5,748 nt of DNA from Methylovulum sp. Lineage in GTDB: Bacteria > Pseudomonadota > Gammaproteobacteria > Methylococcales > Methylomonadaceae. Positions 1 through 5,748 of this stretch are shown here, one piece after another. Made by a program: the position numbers and the translations under genes. Where the stretch lies: NCBI GenBank assembly GCA_004299465.1, contig SCST01000794.1, positions 1 to 5,748 on the forward strand. Direction: 5' to 3'. Numbering within the stretch: position 1 is the stretch's first letter; each line of letters starts with the position of its first letter. Below the pieces are notes generated by a model. That model did not search any database and had not been told where the DNA came from. It worked only from the letters and a program-made list of their open reading frames with translations.

Positions 1-717
1 CTGGCTTATTGGCGGCGGCAATTACAGGGTGCTCCCGATACCCTGCCGCTGCCGACCGATATATCCAGGCCCGCGCAGCCAGGCTACAGCGGCGCCAATT
101 ATTACTTCGCCATGCCGGACGTGACCTCGCAACTGGGCGATTTAAGCCGCCAACACGGCGTATCGTTGTTTGTCACGTTGCTGGCGGCGTTCAATGTCTT
201 GCTATGCCGCTATACCTCGCAACAGGATATTTGCATCGGCACGCCGGTCGCCAACCGCAATCGGCAGGAACTGGAAGGGCTGATCGGCTTTTTTGTCAAC
301 ACGCTGGTCTTGCGTAGCGATTTGTCGGGCAACCCGCCGTTTACGGATTTGCTGAAGCATATCGGGAAAACAGTGCTAGACGCCCAGGCCCACCAAGACC
401 TGCCGTTTGACAAACTGGTCGAAGCGGTCGCCGGTGCGCGCGATTTAAACCGGACGCCGCTGTTCCAGGTGATGTTTGTCATGCAGAACACGCCTTCCGC
501 AACGCTGAGCCTGCCGGGGCTGCAATTGAACCAGGCCTGCGCGGATACCCGGACGGCAAAATTCGACCTGAGCTTGCTGGTAACGGAAAGCGATGGCGGC
601 TTGCAGGCCGTCATCGAATACAACACCGATTTGTTCGAGCCGTCGACGATTGCACGCATAGCGCAGCATTACCTGAACTTATTGCAAGGCATAGCCGGCC
701 ATGCGGAACAGCGCATT
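1..717 (+). other. Condensation domain C1, C-terminal part (N-terminal half outside the window)
   Basis: Residues 1-239 are the latter part of a condensation domain, which joins the upstream donor peptide to the Ser loaded on PCP1. The window opens with LAYWRRQL, the segment just after motif C4. Motifs C5 (IGFFVNTLVLR, residues 95-105), C6 (HQDLPFD, 131-137) and C7 (RDLNRTPL, 147-154) are canonical, followed by FQVMFVMQN. The catalytic HHxxxDG motif and the roughly 200 residues before it lie upstream and cannot be seen, so activity and donor stereochemistry (LCL or DCL type) cannot be judged. The presence of this domain shows that the Ser module is not the loading module. The linker ending in TAWNATQ (about 254-260), typical of C-to-A junctions, separates it from A1. 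Confidence 0.95.
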
Positions 718-3700
718 GCCGAGCTGCCGCTGCTGAGTCCGGCCGAAGCGCAGCAACTCACAGCCTGGAACGCGACCCAGCTTAGTTATCCGCAAGGCTT
801 ATGGATACACCAGTTATTCGAGCAACAGGCCGAAACCACGCCGGACGCCGTCGCCGTGCTGTTCGGGCAGCGCTTTTTAAGCTATGCCGAGCTGAACGCC
901 AAGGCCAACCAACTGGCGCATCATTTACAGGGTTTAGGCATAGTCCCGGATGTGCTGGTCGGCGTCTGCATGGAACGTTCGTTGGACCTGGTCGTGGCCT
1001 TGCTCGGCATCCTGAAGGCGGGCGGCGCCTATATCCCGCTGGACCCCGGCTACCCGCAGGAACGGCTGGATTTCATGATGCGCGATGTCAGCGCGCCGGT
1101 CATCCTTGCGCAAAGTCATCTGCACGACAAACTCGTGGCGAGTGCAGCAAAACGGCTGTACCTGGATACGCAATGGCCGGAATTGGTCGGCGAGCCGGTT
1201 ACTAACCCGGCGGTAGCCTTATTGCCGGGACATCTGGCCTACTGCATTTATACCTCAGGTTCGACCGGGCAGCCGAAAGGCGCGATTGTGCCGCATCAGG
1301 GCATATTGAACCGTTTGCAATGGATGCAGGCCGAATATCATCTAGCTGCCGGCGACCGGGTCTTGCAAAAAACCCCGTTCAGTTTCGATGTTTCGGTCTG
1401 GGAGTTTTTCTGGCCGCTGATGACCGGCGCGGCGCTGGTCATGGCCCAGCCGGAACAGCACAAGGACAGCCGGGCGCTGATTGATTTAATCAAGCACTAC
1501 CGCATCACGACGCTGCATTTCGTGCCGTCGATGCTGCAGGCCTTTCTCGACACGCCCGGCGTAGATGCCTGCACGTCGTTAACACGCGTCATTTGCAGCG
1601 GCGAAGCCTTGCCCGCCGAACTGGTCAGGTGCTTTTACCAACATTCAGGCGCAGCGCTGCACAACCTGTACGGGCCTACAGAAGCCTCGGTCGATGTCAG
1701 CTACTGGGCCTGCCCGCAAGACCCCGGCGATACCGTGCCTATCGGCAAGCCGATCGCGAATATCGCGTTATACATCCTCGACAGCCGGCTTAATCCGGTG
1801 CCGGTAGGCATCCCCGGCGAATTGCATATCGGCGGCGTGGGCCTCGCGCGCGGCTACCTGAACCGGGCCGGGCTCAGCGCCGAAAAATTCATCCCGAACC
1901 CGTTCGGTGCGCCGGGCAGCCGCTTGTACAAAACCGGCGACCTGAGCCGTTACCGCACCGACGGCAACATCGAATACCTGGGCCGCATCGATCATCAAGT
2001 CAAGATTCGCGGCTTCAGGATCGAGCTGGGTGAAATCGAAGCGCGCTTACAGGAACATCCCGGCATTAAAGAGGCTGCCGTCTTGGCGAGGGAAGACCAA
2101 GCCGGCGACAAACGCCTGGTCGCCTATATCGTGCCGACTCAAGGTGACAGCATCAGCGCCGAACTGTTGCGCGGCTATTTAAGCGAAAAACTTCCCGACT
2201 ACATGGTGCCGAGCGCGTTTGTCTATCTCGATGCGATGCCGTTGTCGGCAAACGGCAAGCTGGACCGCAAGGCGCTGCCCGCGCCCGATAGGCAGGCGCA
2301 ACGGGAAACGCTTTATGTTGTGCCTAGCACCGCTACCGAAGAGGCGCTTGCGGCAATCTGGGCGGATGTCCTCGGCATCGAGCCTGTCGGCATCGACGAC
2401 AATTTCTTTGCGCTAGGCGGCGATTCGATACGCAGTCTACAGGTCATTAACCTGGCGAAAGAGCGCGGTATCGAAATCAGCCTGGAACAGTTATACCGAC
2501 AGGCTACGATCCGCGGTCTGGCTGCACAAGCGCTTGCATTTGAGGCACCTATTACAGCACCGCAAACGCCGTTCAGCCTGATTTCCGAACAAGAGCGCGC
2601 CTTATTGCCGGACACGGTGGAAGACGCCTACCCGCTGCCGACGCTACAGGCGGGCATGATTTTTCACAGCGAATACGATAACGCCGCCTACCATCTCGTG
2701 GACAGCATAGCTCTCCGCTGCAAACTGGATGCCCCGGCGCTGCAAACCGCGATACGGCAGACGGTCGACCGCCATCCGGCGTTACGGACGGCTTTTGCGA
2801 TGGGCCATTACAGCGAGCCGCTGCAACTGGTCTACCGCGCCGACGCCGTATCGGCCGATGTCAGCATCGAAGACTGGCGGGGCTTATCAACCGAACAGCA
2901 ACAGGCGCAATTTAAGGCCTGGCTGGAGCTGGAAAAAACCAGGCCGTTTACGATCACACAAGCACCGTTAATCCGTTTTCATATCCACGCCTTCAGCGAC
3001 GACCGCTTTCGTTTCACGGTTACCGAGCATCACGCGATACTCGACGGCTGGAGCCTGGTGTCGATGCTGAACGAGATGTTTATGCGCTATAGAGCCTTAC
3101 TGAACGGCGATGCCGACGTCACCGAGCCGGCTCCCGCCAATGCATTGCGGGATTTGGTCGTCTGGGAGCGCGCGGCCGTGCAATCCGAAACTCACCGCAA
3201 CTATTGGCGGCAAAGGCTGGCCGACGCCCAGCATCCGGCCTTGCCGTCCGCTGCCGGCATTGACGGAAAAACCGGCGAACCGGCCAAGACCAAACAACTG
3301 ACGACGCTATCGCCGGAACTGACGCAGGGCCTCAAGGCCGTCGCGAAAACGCTGGCCGTACCGTTAAAAACCGTGCTGCTGACTGCCCATCTTAAAGTGC
3401 TGGGCATGTTATACGGGGAGCGCAATATCACGACCGGCCTGGTTTGCAGTATTCGCCCTGAAACCGCCGATGCGGACAAGGCCTTGGGCGTTTTCCTGAA
3501 CACCTTGCCGTTCCCTATGCATCTGGGCGGCGGTGTGTGGCGGGACTTGATCCTTCAAGTATTTACCGCCGAACAGGAATTGCTGAAATTCCGCTTTTAT
3601 CCGCTGGCGCAAATCCAGCAGGAACACGAACGGGCGGCGCTGTTCGACGCGATGTTCTACTACCTGCATTACCACATTGCCGGCGACCTGCTGCAATCCG

Positions 3701-5748
3701 ATGACGTGGACATCCTGGGCTGGGACGACCATATCCAGACAATTTTCACCTTGGGCGTCGCCTTCCACCTGGATATTCAAAGCTCGCAATTGCAAATCCT
3801 GGTTGCGGGCGACGACAGGATATTATCCGGCGCACAAGTCGGCAGCATTTCCGCTTATTTTATCAACGTGCTGGGCGATATTGCCGCTAATCCGCTGCAT
3901 CGCCATGACCGCCGCTGTTTCCTGCCTGCCGGCGAGCAACAGCAATTGACCGCTGGCTGGAACGATCCCGCCGCCGACTACCCGCAAAACCACAGCCTGC
4001 ACCAATGCTTTGAACAACAGGCGGCCGGCACGCCGGATGCGGTCGCCGTCGTGTTTGAAGGCCGTTCGCTGACTTATGCCGAACTGAACGCCAAAGCTAA
4101 TCAACTGGCGCATGAGCTGATCGCGCGCGGCGTAGGCCCTGATATGCCGGTGGCCGTCTGCACTGACCGCTCACTGGACATGATGGTCGCCCTGCTGGGC
4201 ATACTGAAGGCCGGTGGGGCTTATATCCCGCTGGACCCCGGTTATCCTGAAGAACGCATTGCCTACCAGTTGCAAGACGCCGGAGCAACGCTTCTGGTCA
4301 CGCAGGCGCACTTGCTGCCGCTGCTGCCGGAAATCCGGGTCTGCTGTTTGTGCATAGACAGCGACTGGCCTGCGATTGCATTGCAAGCGTCCGTCAATCC
4401 GGCCGTAACAACTTATCCGCTGCAACTGGCCTATATCATCTACACCTCCGGCTCTACCGGTCATCCCAAGGGCGTAATGGTGTCGCATCATGAAGTCCTG
4501 CGGCTGTTCGCCGCCACCCGGTCGCAATTTAAGCTGGACAGCAAGGATGTCTGGACCTTATTCCATTCCTACGCCTTCGATTTTTCTGTCTGGGAGATTT
4601 GGGGCGCATTGCTGCATGGCGGCCGCCTGCTTATCGTGACCTACTGGCTCAGCCGCTCACCCGAGGAATTTTACCGCCTGCTGCAAACAGAGCGAGTCAC
4701 CGTGCTGAACCAAACCCCGTCGGCATTTTTGCAACTAATAAGGGTGGACGAACAGCAGGAGCCGGTAACGGAGAACTCGCTGCGGCTGGTTATTTTTGGC
4801 GGCGAAGCGCTGGAGCCGTTGAGCCTGAAACCCTGGTTCGACCGCCATGGCGACCAATGCCCGCAACTGGTCAATATGTACGGCATTACCGAAACCACCG
4901 TGCATGTCACGTATCGCCCGTTAAGCCGGCAAGATCTGGACGGCGCGGCGGCAAGCCCTATCGGCAGGCCGATTTCAGACTTGCAGGCCTACCTGCTCGA
5001 TGCAGACCTCAATCTATGCCCGGTCAACAGCCGCGGCGAACTTTATGTCGGCGGCGCGGGCCTGGCTAGAGGCTACCTGAACCGCCCCGATTTGACGGCG
5101 GAACGCTTCATTCCCAACCCATTCGGCGGCTTGTCAGGCGCGTTGGGCAGCCGCTTGTACAAATCCGGCGATGTGGCCTGTTACCGGTCCAACGGCGACA
5201 TGGAATACGCGGGCCGTATCGACCACCAGGTCAAGATCCGCGGCTTCAGGATAGAACTGGGCGAAATAGAAAACCGGCTGTTGCAGCATCCCGCCGTCAA
5301 CGAATGCATGCTGCTGGTGCGCGAAGACAATCCTGGAGACCAGCGCTTGACCGCCTATATCGTCAGCCAAGGCGACCATCCGGCTGTCGATGACCTGAGC
5401 GCTTTCCTGAAAACCACGCTGCCGGATTATATGCTGCCGAATGCCTATATTTTTCTCGATGCCATGCCGCTGACGGCAAACGGCAAACTGGACCGCAAAG
5501 CCTTGCCCGCGCCCGATGTTTGCGAGCAACTCAAGAAACAGTACAGCGCACCGCGCACCGCGACCGAAACCCTGCTGGCCGGCATCTGGGCCGAGGTGCT
5601 GGCCGTCGAACGGGTCGGCGTCGACGATCATTTCTTCGAACTGGGCGGCCACTCGCTGATCGCGACGCAACTGGTCTCGCGGCTGCGCCAGGCCTTTAAC
5701 ATCGAACTGCCGCTGAAAATGCTGTTTGACGCCGGCACGATAGAAAAA
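1..5748 (+). CDS. Nonribosomal peptide synthetase, internal fragment: C(partial)-A(Ser)-PCP-C-A(Thr)-PCP
   Basis: Frame 1 is open from the first to the last base (1,916 codons, no stop), so the gene extends beyond both ends of the window and its start cannot be chosen. The translation holds, in order, part of a condensation domain (residues 1-239), an adenylation domain (268-765), a carrier domain (776-846), a full condensation domain (870-1305), a second adenylation domain (1330-1838) and a carrier domain (1850-1916). Family knowledge: each C-A-PCP module activates one amino acid as its adenylate, loads it on the 4'-phosphopantetheine arm of the carrier, and joins it to the upstream peptide in the cytoplasm. 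Pocket residues predict Ser then Thr. There is no frameshift, no internal start of a second protein, and all core motifs are intact except C6/C7 of the second C domain, so the enzyme looks functional. Loading, tailoring and release domains must lie outside the window. The NRPS identity is near certain; the product is unknown. Confidence 0.98.
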   Translation, partial: MAYWRRQLQGAPDTLPLPTDISRPAQPGYSGANYYFAMPDVTSQLGDLSRQHGVSLFVTLLAAFNVLLCRYTSQQDICIGTPVANRNRQELEGLIGFFVNTLVLRSDLSGNPPFTDLLKHIGKTVLDAQAHQDLPFDKLVEAVAGARDLNRTPLFQVMFVMQNTPSATLSLPGLQLNQACADTRTAKFDLSLLVTESDGGLQAVIEYNTDLFEPSTIARIAQHYLNLLQGIAGHAEQRIAELPLLSPAEAQQLTAWNATQLSYPQGLWIHQLFEQQAETTPDAVAVLFGQRFLSYAELNAKANQLAHHLQGLGIVPDVLVGVCMERSLDLVVALLGILKAGGAYIPLDPGYPQERLDFMMRDVSAPVILAQSHLHDKLVASAAKRLYLDTQWPELVGEPVTNPAVALLPGHLAYCIYTSGSTGQPKGAIVPHQGILNRLQWMQAEYHLAAGDRVLQKTPFSFDVSVWEFFWPLMTGAALVMAQPEQHKDSRALIDLIKHYRITTLHFVPSMLQAFLDTPGVDACTSLTRVICSGEALPAELVRCFYQHSGAALHNLYGPTEASVDVSYWACPQDPGDTVPIGKPIANIALYILDSRLNPVPVGIPGELHIGGVGLARGYLNRAGLSAEKFIPNPFGAPGSRLYKTGDLSRYRTDGNIEYLGRIDHQVKIRGFRIELGEIEARLQEHPGIKEAAVLAREDQAGDKRLVAYIVPTQGDSISAELLRGYLSEKLPDYMVPSAFVYLDAMPLSANGKLDRKALPAPDRQAQRETLYVVPSTATEEALAAIWADVLGIEPVGIDDNFFALGGDSIRSLQVINLAKERGIEISLEQLYRQATIRGLAAQALAFEAPITAPQTPFSLISEQERALLPDTVEDAYPLPTLQAGMIFHSEYDNAAYHLVDSIALRCKLDAPALQTAIRQTVDRHPALRTAFAMGHYSEPLQLVYRADAVSADVSIEDWRGLSTEQQQAQFKAWLELEKTRPFTITQAPLIRFHIHAFSDDRFRFTVTEHHAILDGWSLVSMLNEMFMRYRALLNGDADVTEPAPANALRDLVVWERAAVQSETHRNYWRQRLADAQHPALPSAAGIDGKTGEPAKTKQLTTLSPELTQGLKAVAKTLAVPLKTVLLTAHLKVLGMLYGERNITTGLVCSIRPETADADKALGVFLNTLPFPMHLGGGVWRDLILQVFTAEQELLKFRFYPLAQIQQEHERAALFDAMFYYLHYHIAGDLLQSDDVDILGWDDHIQTIFTLGVAFHLDIQSSQLQILVAGDDRILSGAQVGSISAYFINVLGDIAANPLHRHDRRCFLPAGEQQQLTAGWNDPAADYPQNHSLHQCFEQQAAGTPDAVAVVFEGRSLTYAELNAKANQLAHELIARGVGPDMPVAVCTDRSLDMMVALLGILKAGGAYIPLDPGYPEERIAYQLQDAGATLLVTQAHLLPLLPEIRVCCLCIDSDWPAIALQASVNPAVTTYPLQLAYIIYTSGSTGHPKGVMVSHHEVLRLFAATRSQFKLDSKDVWTLFHSYAFDFSVWEIWGALLHGGRLLIVTYWLSRSPEEFYRLLQTERVTVLNQTPSAFLQLIRVDEQQEPVTENSLRLVIFGGEALEPLSLKPWFDRHGDQCPQLVNMYGITETTVHVTYRPLSRQDLDGAAASPIGRPISDLQAYLLDADLNLCPVNSRGELYVGGAGLARGYLNRPDLTAERFIPNPFGGLSGALGSRLYKSGDVACYRSNGDMEYAGRIDHQVKIRGFRIELGEIENRLLQHPAVNECMLLVREDNPGDQRLTAYIVSQGDHPAVDDLSAFLKTTLPDYMLPNAYIFLDAMPLTANGKLDRKALPAPDVCEQLKKQYSAPRTATETLLAGIWAEVLAVERVGVDDHFFELGGHSLIATQLVSRLRQAFNIELPLKMLFDAGTIEK
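802..2295 (+). other. Adenylation domain A1, predicted to activate L-serine
   Basis: This AMP-forming domain (residues about 268-765, normal length near 500) activates the amino acid with ATP and loads PCP1. Core motifs are intact: A1 LSYAEL (293-298), A2 LKAGGAYIPLDPGYP (338-352), A3 YTSGSTGQPKG (417-427), A4 FDVS (462-465), A5 NLYGPTE (555-561), A6 GELHIGGVGLARGYL (606-620), A7 YKTGDL (643-648), A8 around VKIRGFRIELGEIE (667-680) and A10 NGKLDRKAL (751-759). Aligned by hand to GrsA PheA, the ten specificity positions are D463, V464, W467, H506, I531, S533, L556, V564, D565 and K753, giving DVWHISLVDK. Known serine codes such as DVWHFSLVDK of EntF differ at one position, so serine is a strong call. 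Conserved K753 is the catalytic lysine. No methylation domain is inserted between A8 and A10. Confidence 0.95.
886..2289 (+). repeat. Adenylation-domain coding repeat, copy 1 (pairs with 4078-5517)
   Basis: The A1 and A2 coding regions are diverged direct repeats, strongest over the core motifs. Hand-compared blocks without gaps: 886-921 against 4078-4113 (32 of 36 bases identical), 1006-1065 against 4198-4257 (49 of 60, with an identical 20-base run at 1030-1049), 1993-2040 against 5224-5271 (41 of 48, all differences synonymous) and 2239-2289 against 5467-5517 (45 of 51). Between these blocks the pocket region differs strongly. This reflects module duplication plus selection on the motifs; the repeats could also serve as sites for recombination between modules. 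Confidence 0.85.
2326..2538 (+). other. Peptidyl carrier domain PCP1 (serine carrier), LGGDSI type
   Basis: Residues about 776-846 form a carrier domain starting at TATEEALAAIWADVLGI. The phosphopantetheine attachment site is DNFFALGGDSI, with the modified serine at residue 809 (codon at 2425-2427). It carries the Ser activated by A1 and presents it to C1 as acceptor and to C2 as donor. The GGDSI form, rather than GGHSL, is the variant commonly found on carriers that precede epimerisation or other non-standard C-family domains; here the next domain is C2 and there is no epimerisation domain. PCP2 in the same protein has GGHSL, so the difference between the two carriers is real and not a lineage habit. 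A short linker (about 847-869) leads to C2. Confidence 0.95.
2608..3915 (+). other. Condensation domain C2, divergent type between the Ser and Thr modules
   Basis: Residues about 870-1305 are a full-length condensation domain. It should transfer the peptide ending in Ser from PCP1 to the amine of Thr on PCP2. Visible motifs: C1-like YPLPTLQAGMIFHS (877-890), C2 RHPALRTAF (924-932), catalytic C3 HHAILDG (1010-1016, second His H1011, codon 3031-3033), C4-like LRDLVVWERA (1049-1058) and C5 LGVFLNTLP (1162-1170). The usual C6 (HQDYPFE-like) is replaced by YPLAQIQ (1200-1206) and the usual C7 (RDxSRNPL-like) by RAALFDAMFYYLHYHI (1211-1226), unlike C1 of the same protein. No extra HHxxxxGD motif is seen near its N-terminus, so a dual epimerisation/condensation domain is unlikely, and the downstream A domain excludes a plain E domain. 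Its place after a Ser module makes the modified-amino-acid class (Ser dehydration) a candidate; a divergent ordinary C domain is the alternative. Condensation-family identity is certain; subtype is open. Confidence 0.93.
3988..5514 (+). other. Adenylation domain A2, predicted to activate L-threonine
   Basis: This domain (residues about 1330-1838) activates the second amino acid and loads PCP2. Motifs: A1 LTYAEL (1357-1362), A2 LKAGGAYIPLDPGYP (1402-1416), A3 YTSGSTGHPKG (1481-1491), A4 AFDFSVW (1525-1531), A5 NMYGITE (1625-1631), A6 GELYVGGAGLARGYL (1679-1693), A7 YKSGD (1720-1724, Ser instead of the usual Thr), A8 VKIRGFRIELGEIE (1744-1757) and A10 NGKLDRKAL (1827-1835). The hand-aligned specificity residues are D1527, F1528, W1531, N1570, I1598, G1600, M1626, V1634, H1635 and K1829, giving DFWNIGMVHK. 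This is the standard threonine code with all ten positions matching. It has no inserted tailoring domain. A patch VCCLC (1447-1451) lies in the variable A2-A3 stretch, where no function is expected. Confidence 0.96.
4078..5517 (+). repeat. Adenylation-domain coding repeat, copy 2 (pairs with 886-2289)
   Basis: This is the second copy of the adenylation-domain repeat, in direct orientation about 3.2 kb downstream of the first. It matches copy 1 closely at motifs A1, A2, A8 and A10, while the substrate-pocket part (about 4561-4920) has changed from a Ser to a Thr pocket. It is coding sequence within the same protein, not a mobile element. Confidence 0.85.
5548..5748 (+). other. Peptidyl carrier domain PCP2 (threonine carrier), LGGHSL type, almost complete
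   Basis: Residues about 1850-1916 form the carrier of the Thr module, starting at APRTATETLLAGIWAEVLAV. The attachment site is DHFFELGGHSL with the phosphopantetheinylated serine at residue 1885 (codon 5653-5655). The domain continues through the helix LIATQLVSRLRQAF and the final MLFDAGTIE block, so only a few residues are cut off by the window end. The GGHSL form is the usual one ahead of ordinary L-accepting condensation domains or a thioesterase, so the incorporated Thr is more likely to stay L; this is inferred from the motif only, because the next domain is not visible. Confidence 0.95.

Noticed and set aside
210..659. Minus-strand open frame of 149 codons opposite C1.
   Set aside because: It overlaps conserved C5, C6 and C7 coding sequence, has a Ser/Arg-rich shadow-like composition and shows no recognisable motif.
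2608..3915. C2 as an epimerisation, dual epimerisation/condensation, or heterocyclisation domain.
   Set aside because: An A domain follows in the same protein, no N-terminal HHxxxxGD dual motif is visible, and the active site is HHAILDG rather than the DxxxxD motif of cyclisation domains. A phylogeny would still be worth running.
4339..4353. Cysteine-rich patch VCCLC in A2, considered as a metal site.
   Set aside because: It sits in the variable stretch between motifs A2 and A3, has no spaced partner cysteines or histidines, and is probably chance.
4599..5069. Plus-strand open frame of 156 codons in another frame.
   Set aside because: It is an out-of-frame reading of A2, rich in Arg, Ala and Pro, overlapping the Thr pocket residues that are clearly coded in frame 1.
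5134..5670. Minus-strand open frame of 178 codons, the longest discrete ATG-to-stop frame in the window.
   Set aside because: It lies fully antisense to A2/PCP2, whose motifs are intact in the + frame. Long antisense frames are expected opposite GC-biased coding sequence, and its protein shows no recognisable domain.
1..5748. Promoters, terminators, RNA genes, CRISPR arrays or insertion sequences.
   Set aside because: Every base belongs to one coding frame, and no array, inverted terminal repeat, transposase or tRNA-like fold was seen on either strand by eye.

Overview
The whole 5,748-base window is one uninterrupted + strand reading frame (frame 1, 1,916 codons, no stop). It is an internal piece of a very large nonribosomal peptide synthetase (NRPS) gene. 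Neither the start nor the stop codon lies in the window, and there is no intergenic DNA, so no promoter, ribosome binding site, terminator or RNA gene can be placed. All other open frames, including the long minus-strand ones, are shadows of this frame.

Layout in order: the C-terminal part of a condensation domain (C1, about nt 1-717); an adenylation domain (A1, about 802-2295) whose pocket residues read DVWHISLVDK, a serine code; a carrier domain with an LGGDSI phosphopantetheine site (PCP1, about 2326-2538); a complete but divergent condensation domain (C2, about 2608-3915); a second adenylation domain (A2, about 3988-5514) whose code DFWNIGMVHK is the standard threonine code; and a carrier domain with an LGGHSL site (PCP2, from about 5548, cut by the window end just after its last helix). 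The synthetase should therefore insert Ser and then Thr: upstream peptide -> Ser (C1-A1-PCP1) -> Thr (C2-A2-PCP2) -> the next domain beyond the window.

The most interesting point is C2. It keeps the HHxxxDG active site but lacks the usual C6 and C7 motifs (it reads YPLAQIQ and RAALFDAMFYYLHYHI there). It sits directly after a Ser module whose carrier has the GGDSI signature usually seen before epimerising or otherwise non-standard C-family domains, yet no epimerisation domain is present. One testable idea is that C2 belongs to the 'modified amino acid' C-domain class, which can dehydrate carrier-bound Ser to dehydroalanine before condensation. That is inference; a divergent ordinary C domain is also possible.

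Organism: the DNA is moderately GC-rich (high fifties per cent by eye, not counted). It uses TTA leucine codons freely, along with ATA and AGA, which argues against Streptomyces-like actinomycetes. The style fits a proteobacterium, perhaps a gammaproteobacterium such as a methanotroph, but this is a low-confidence guess. No compound can be named from two internal modules.
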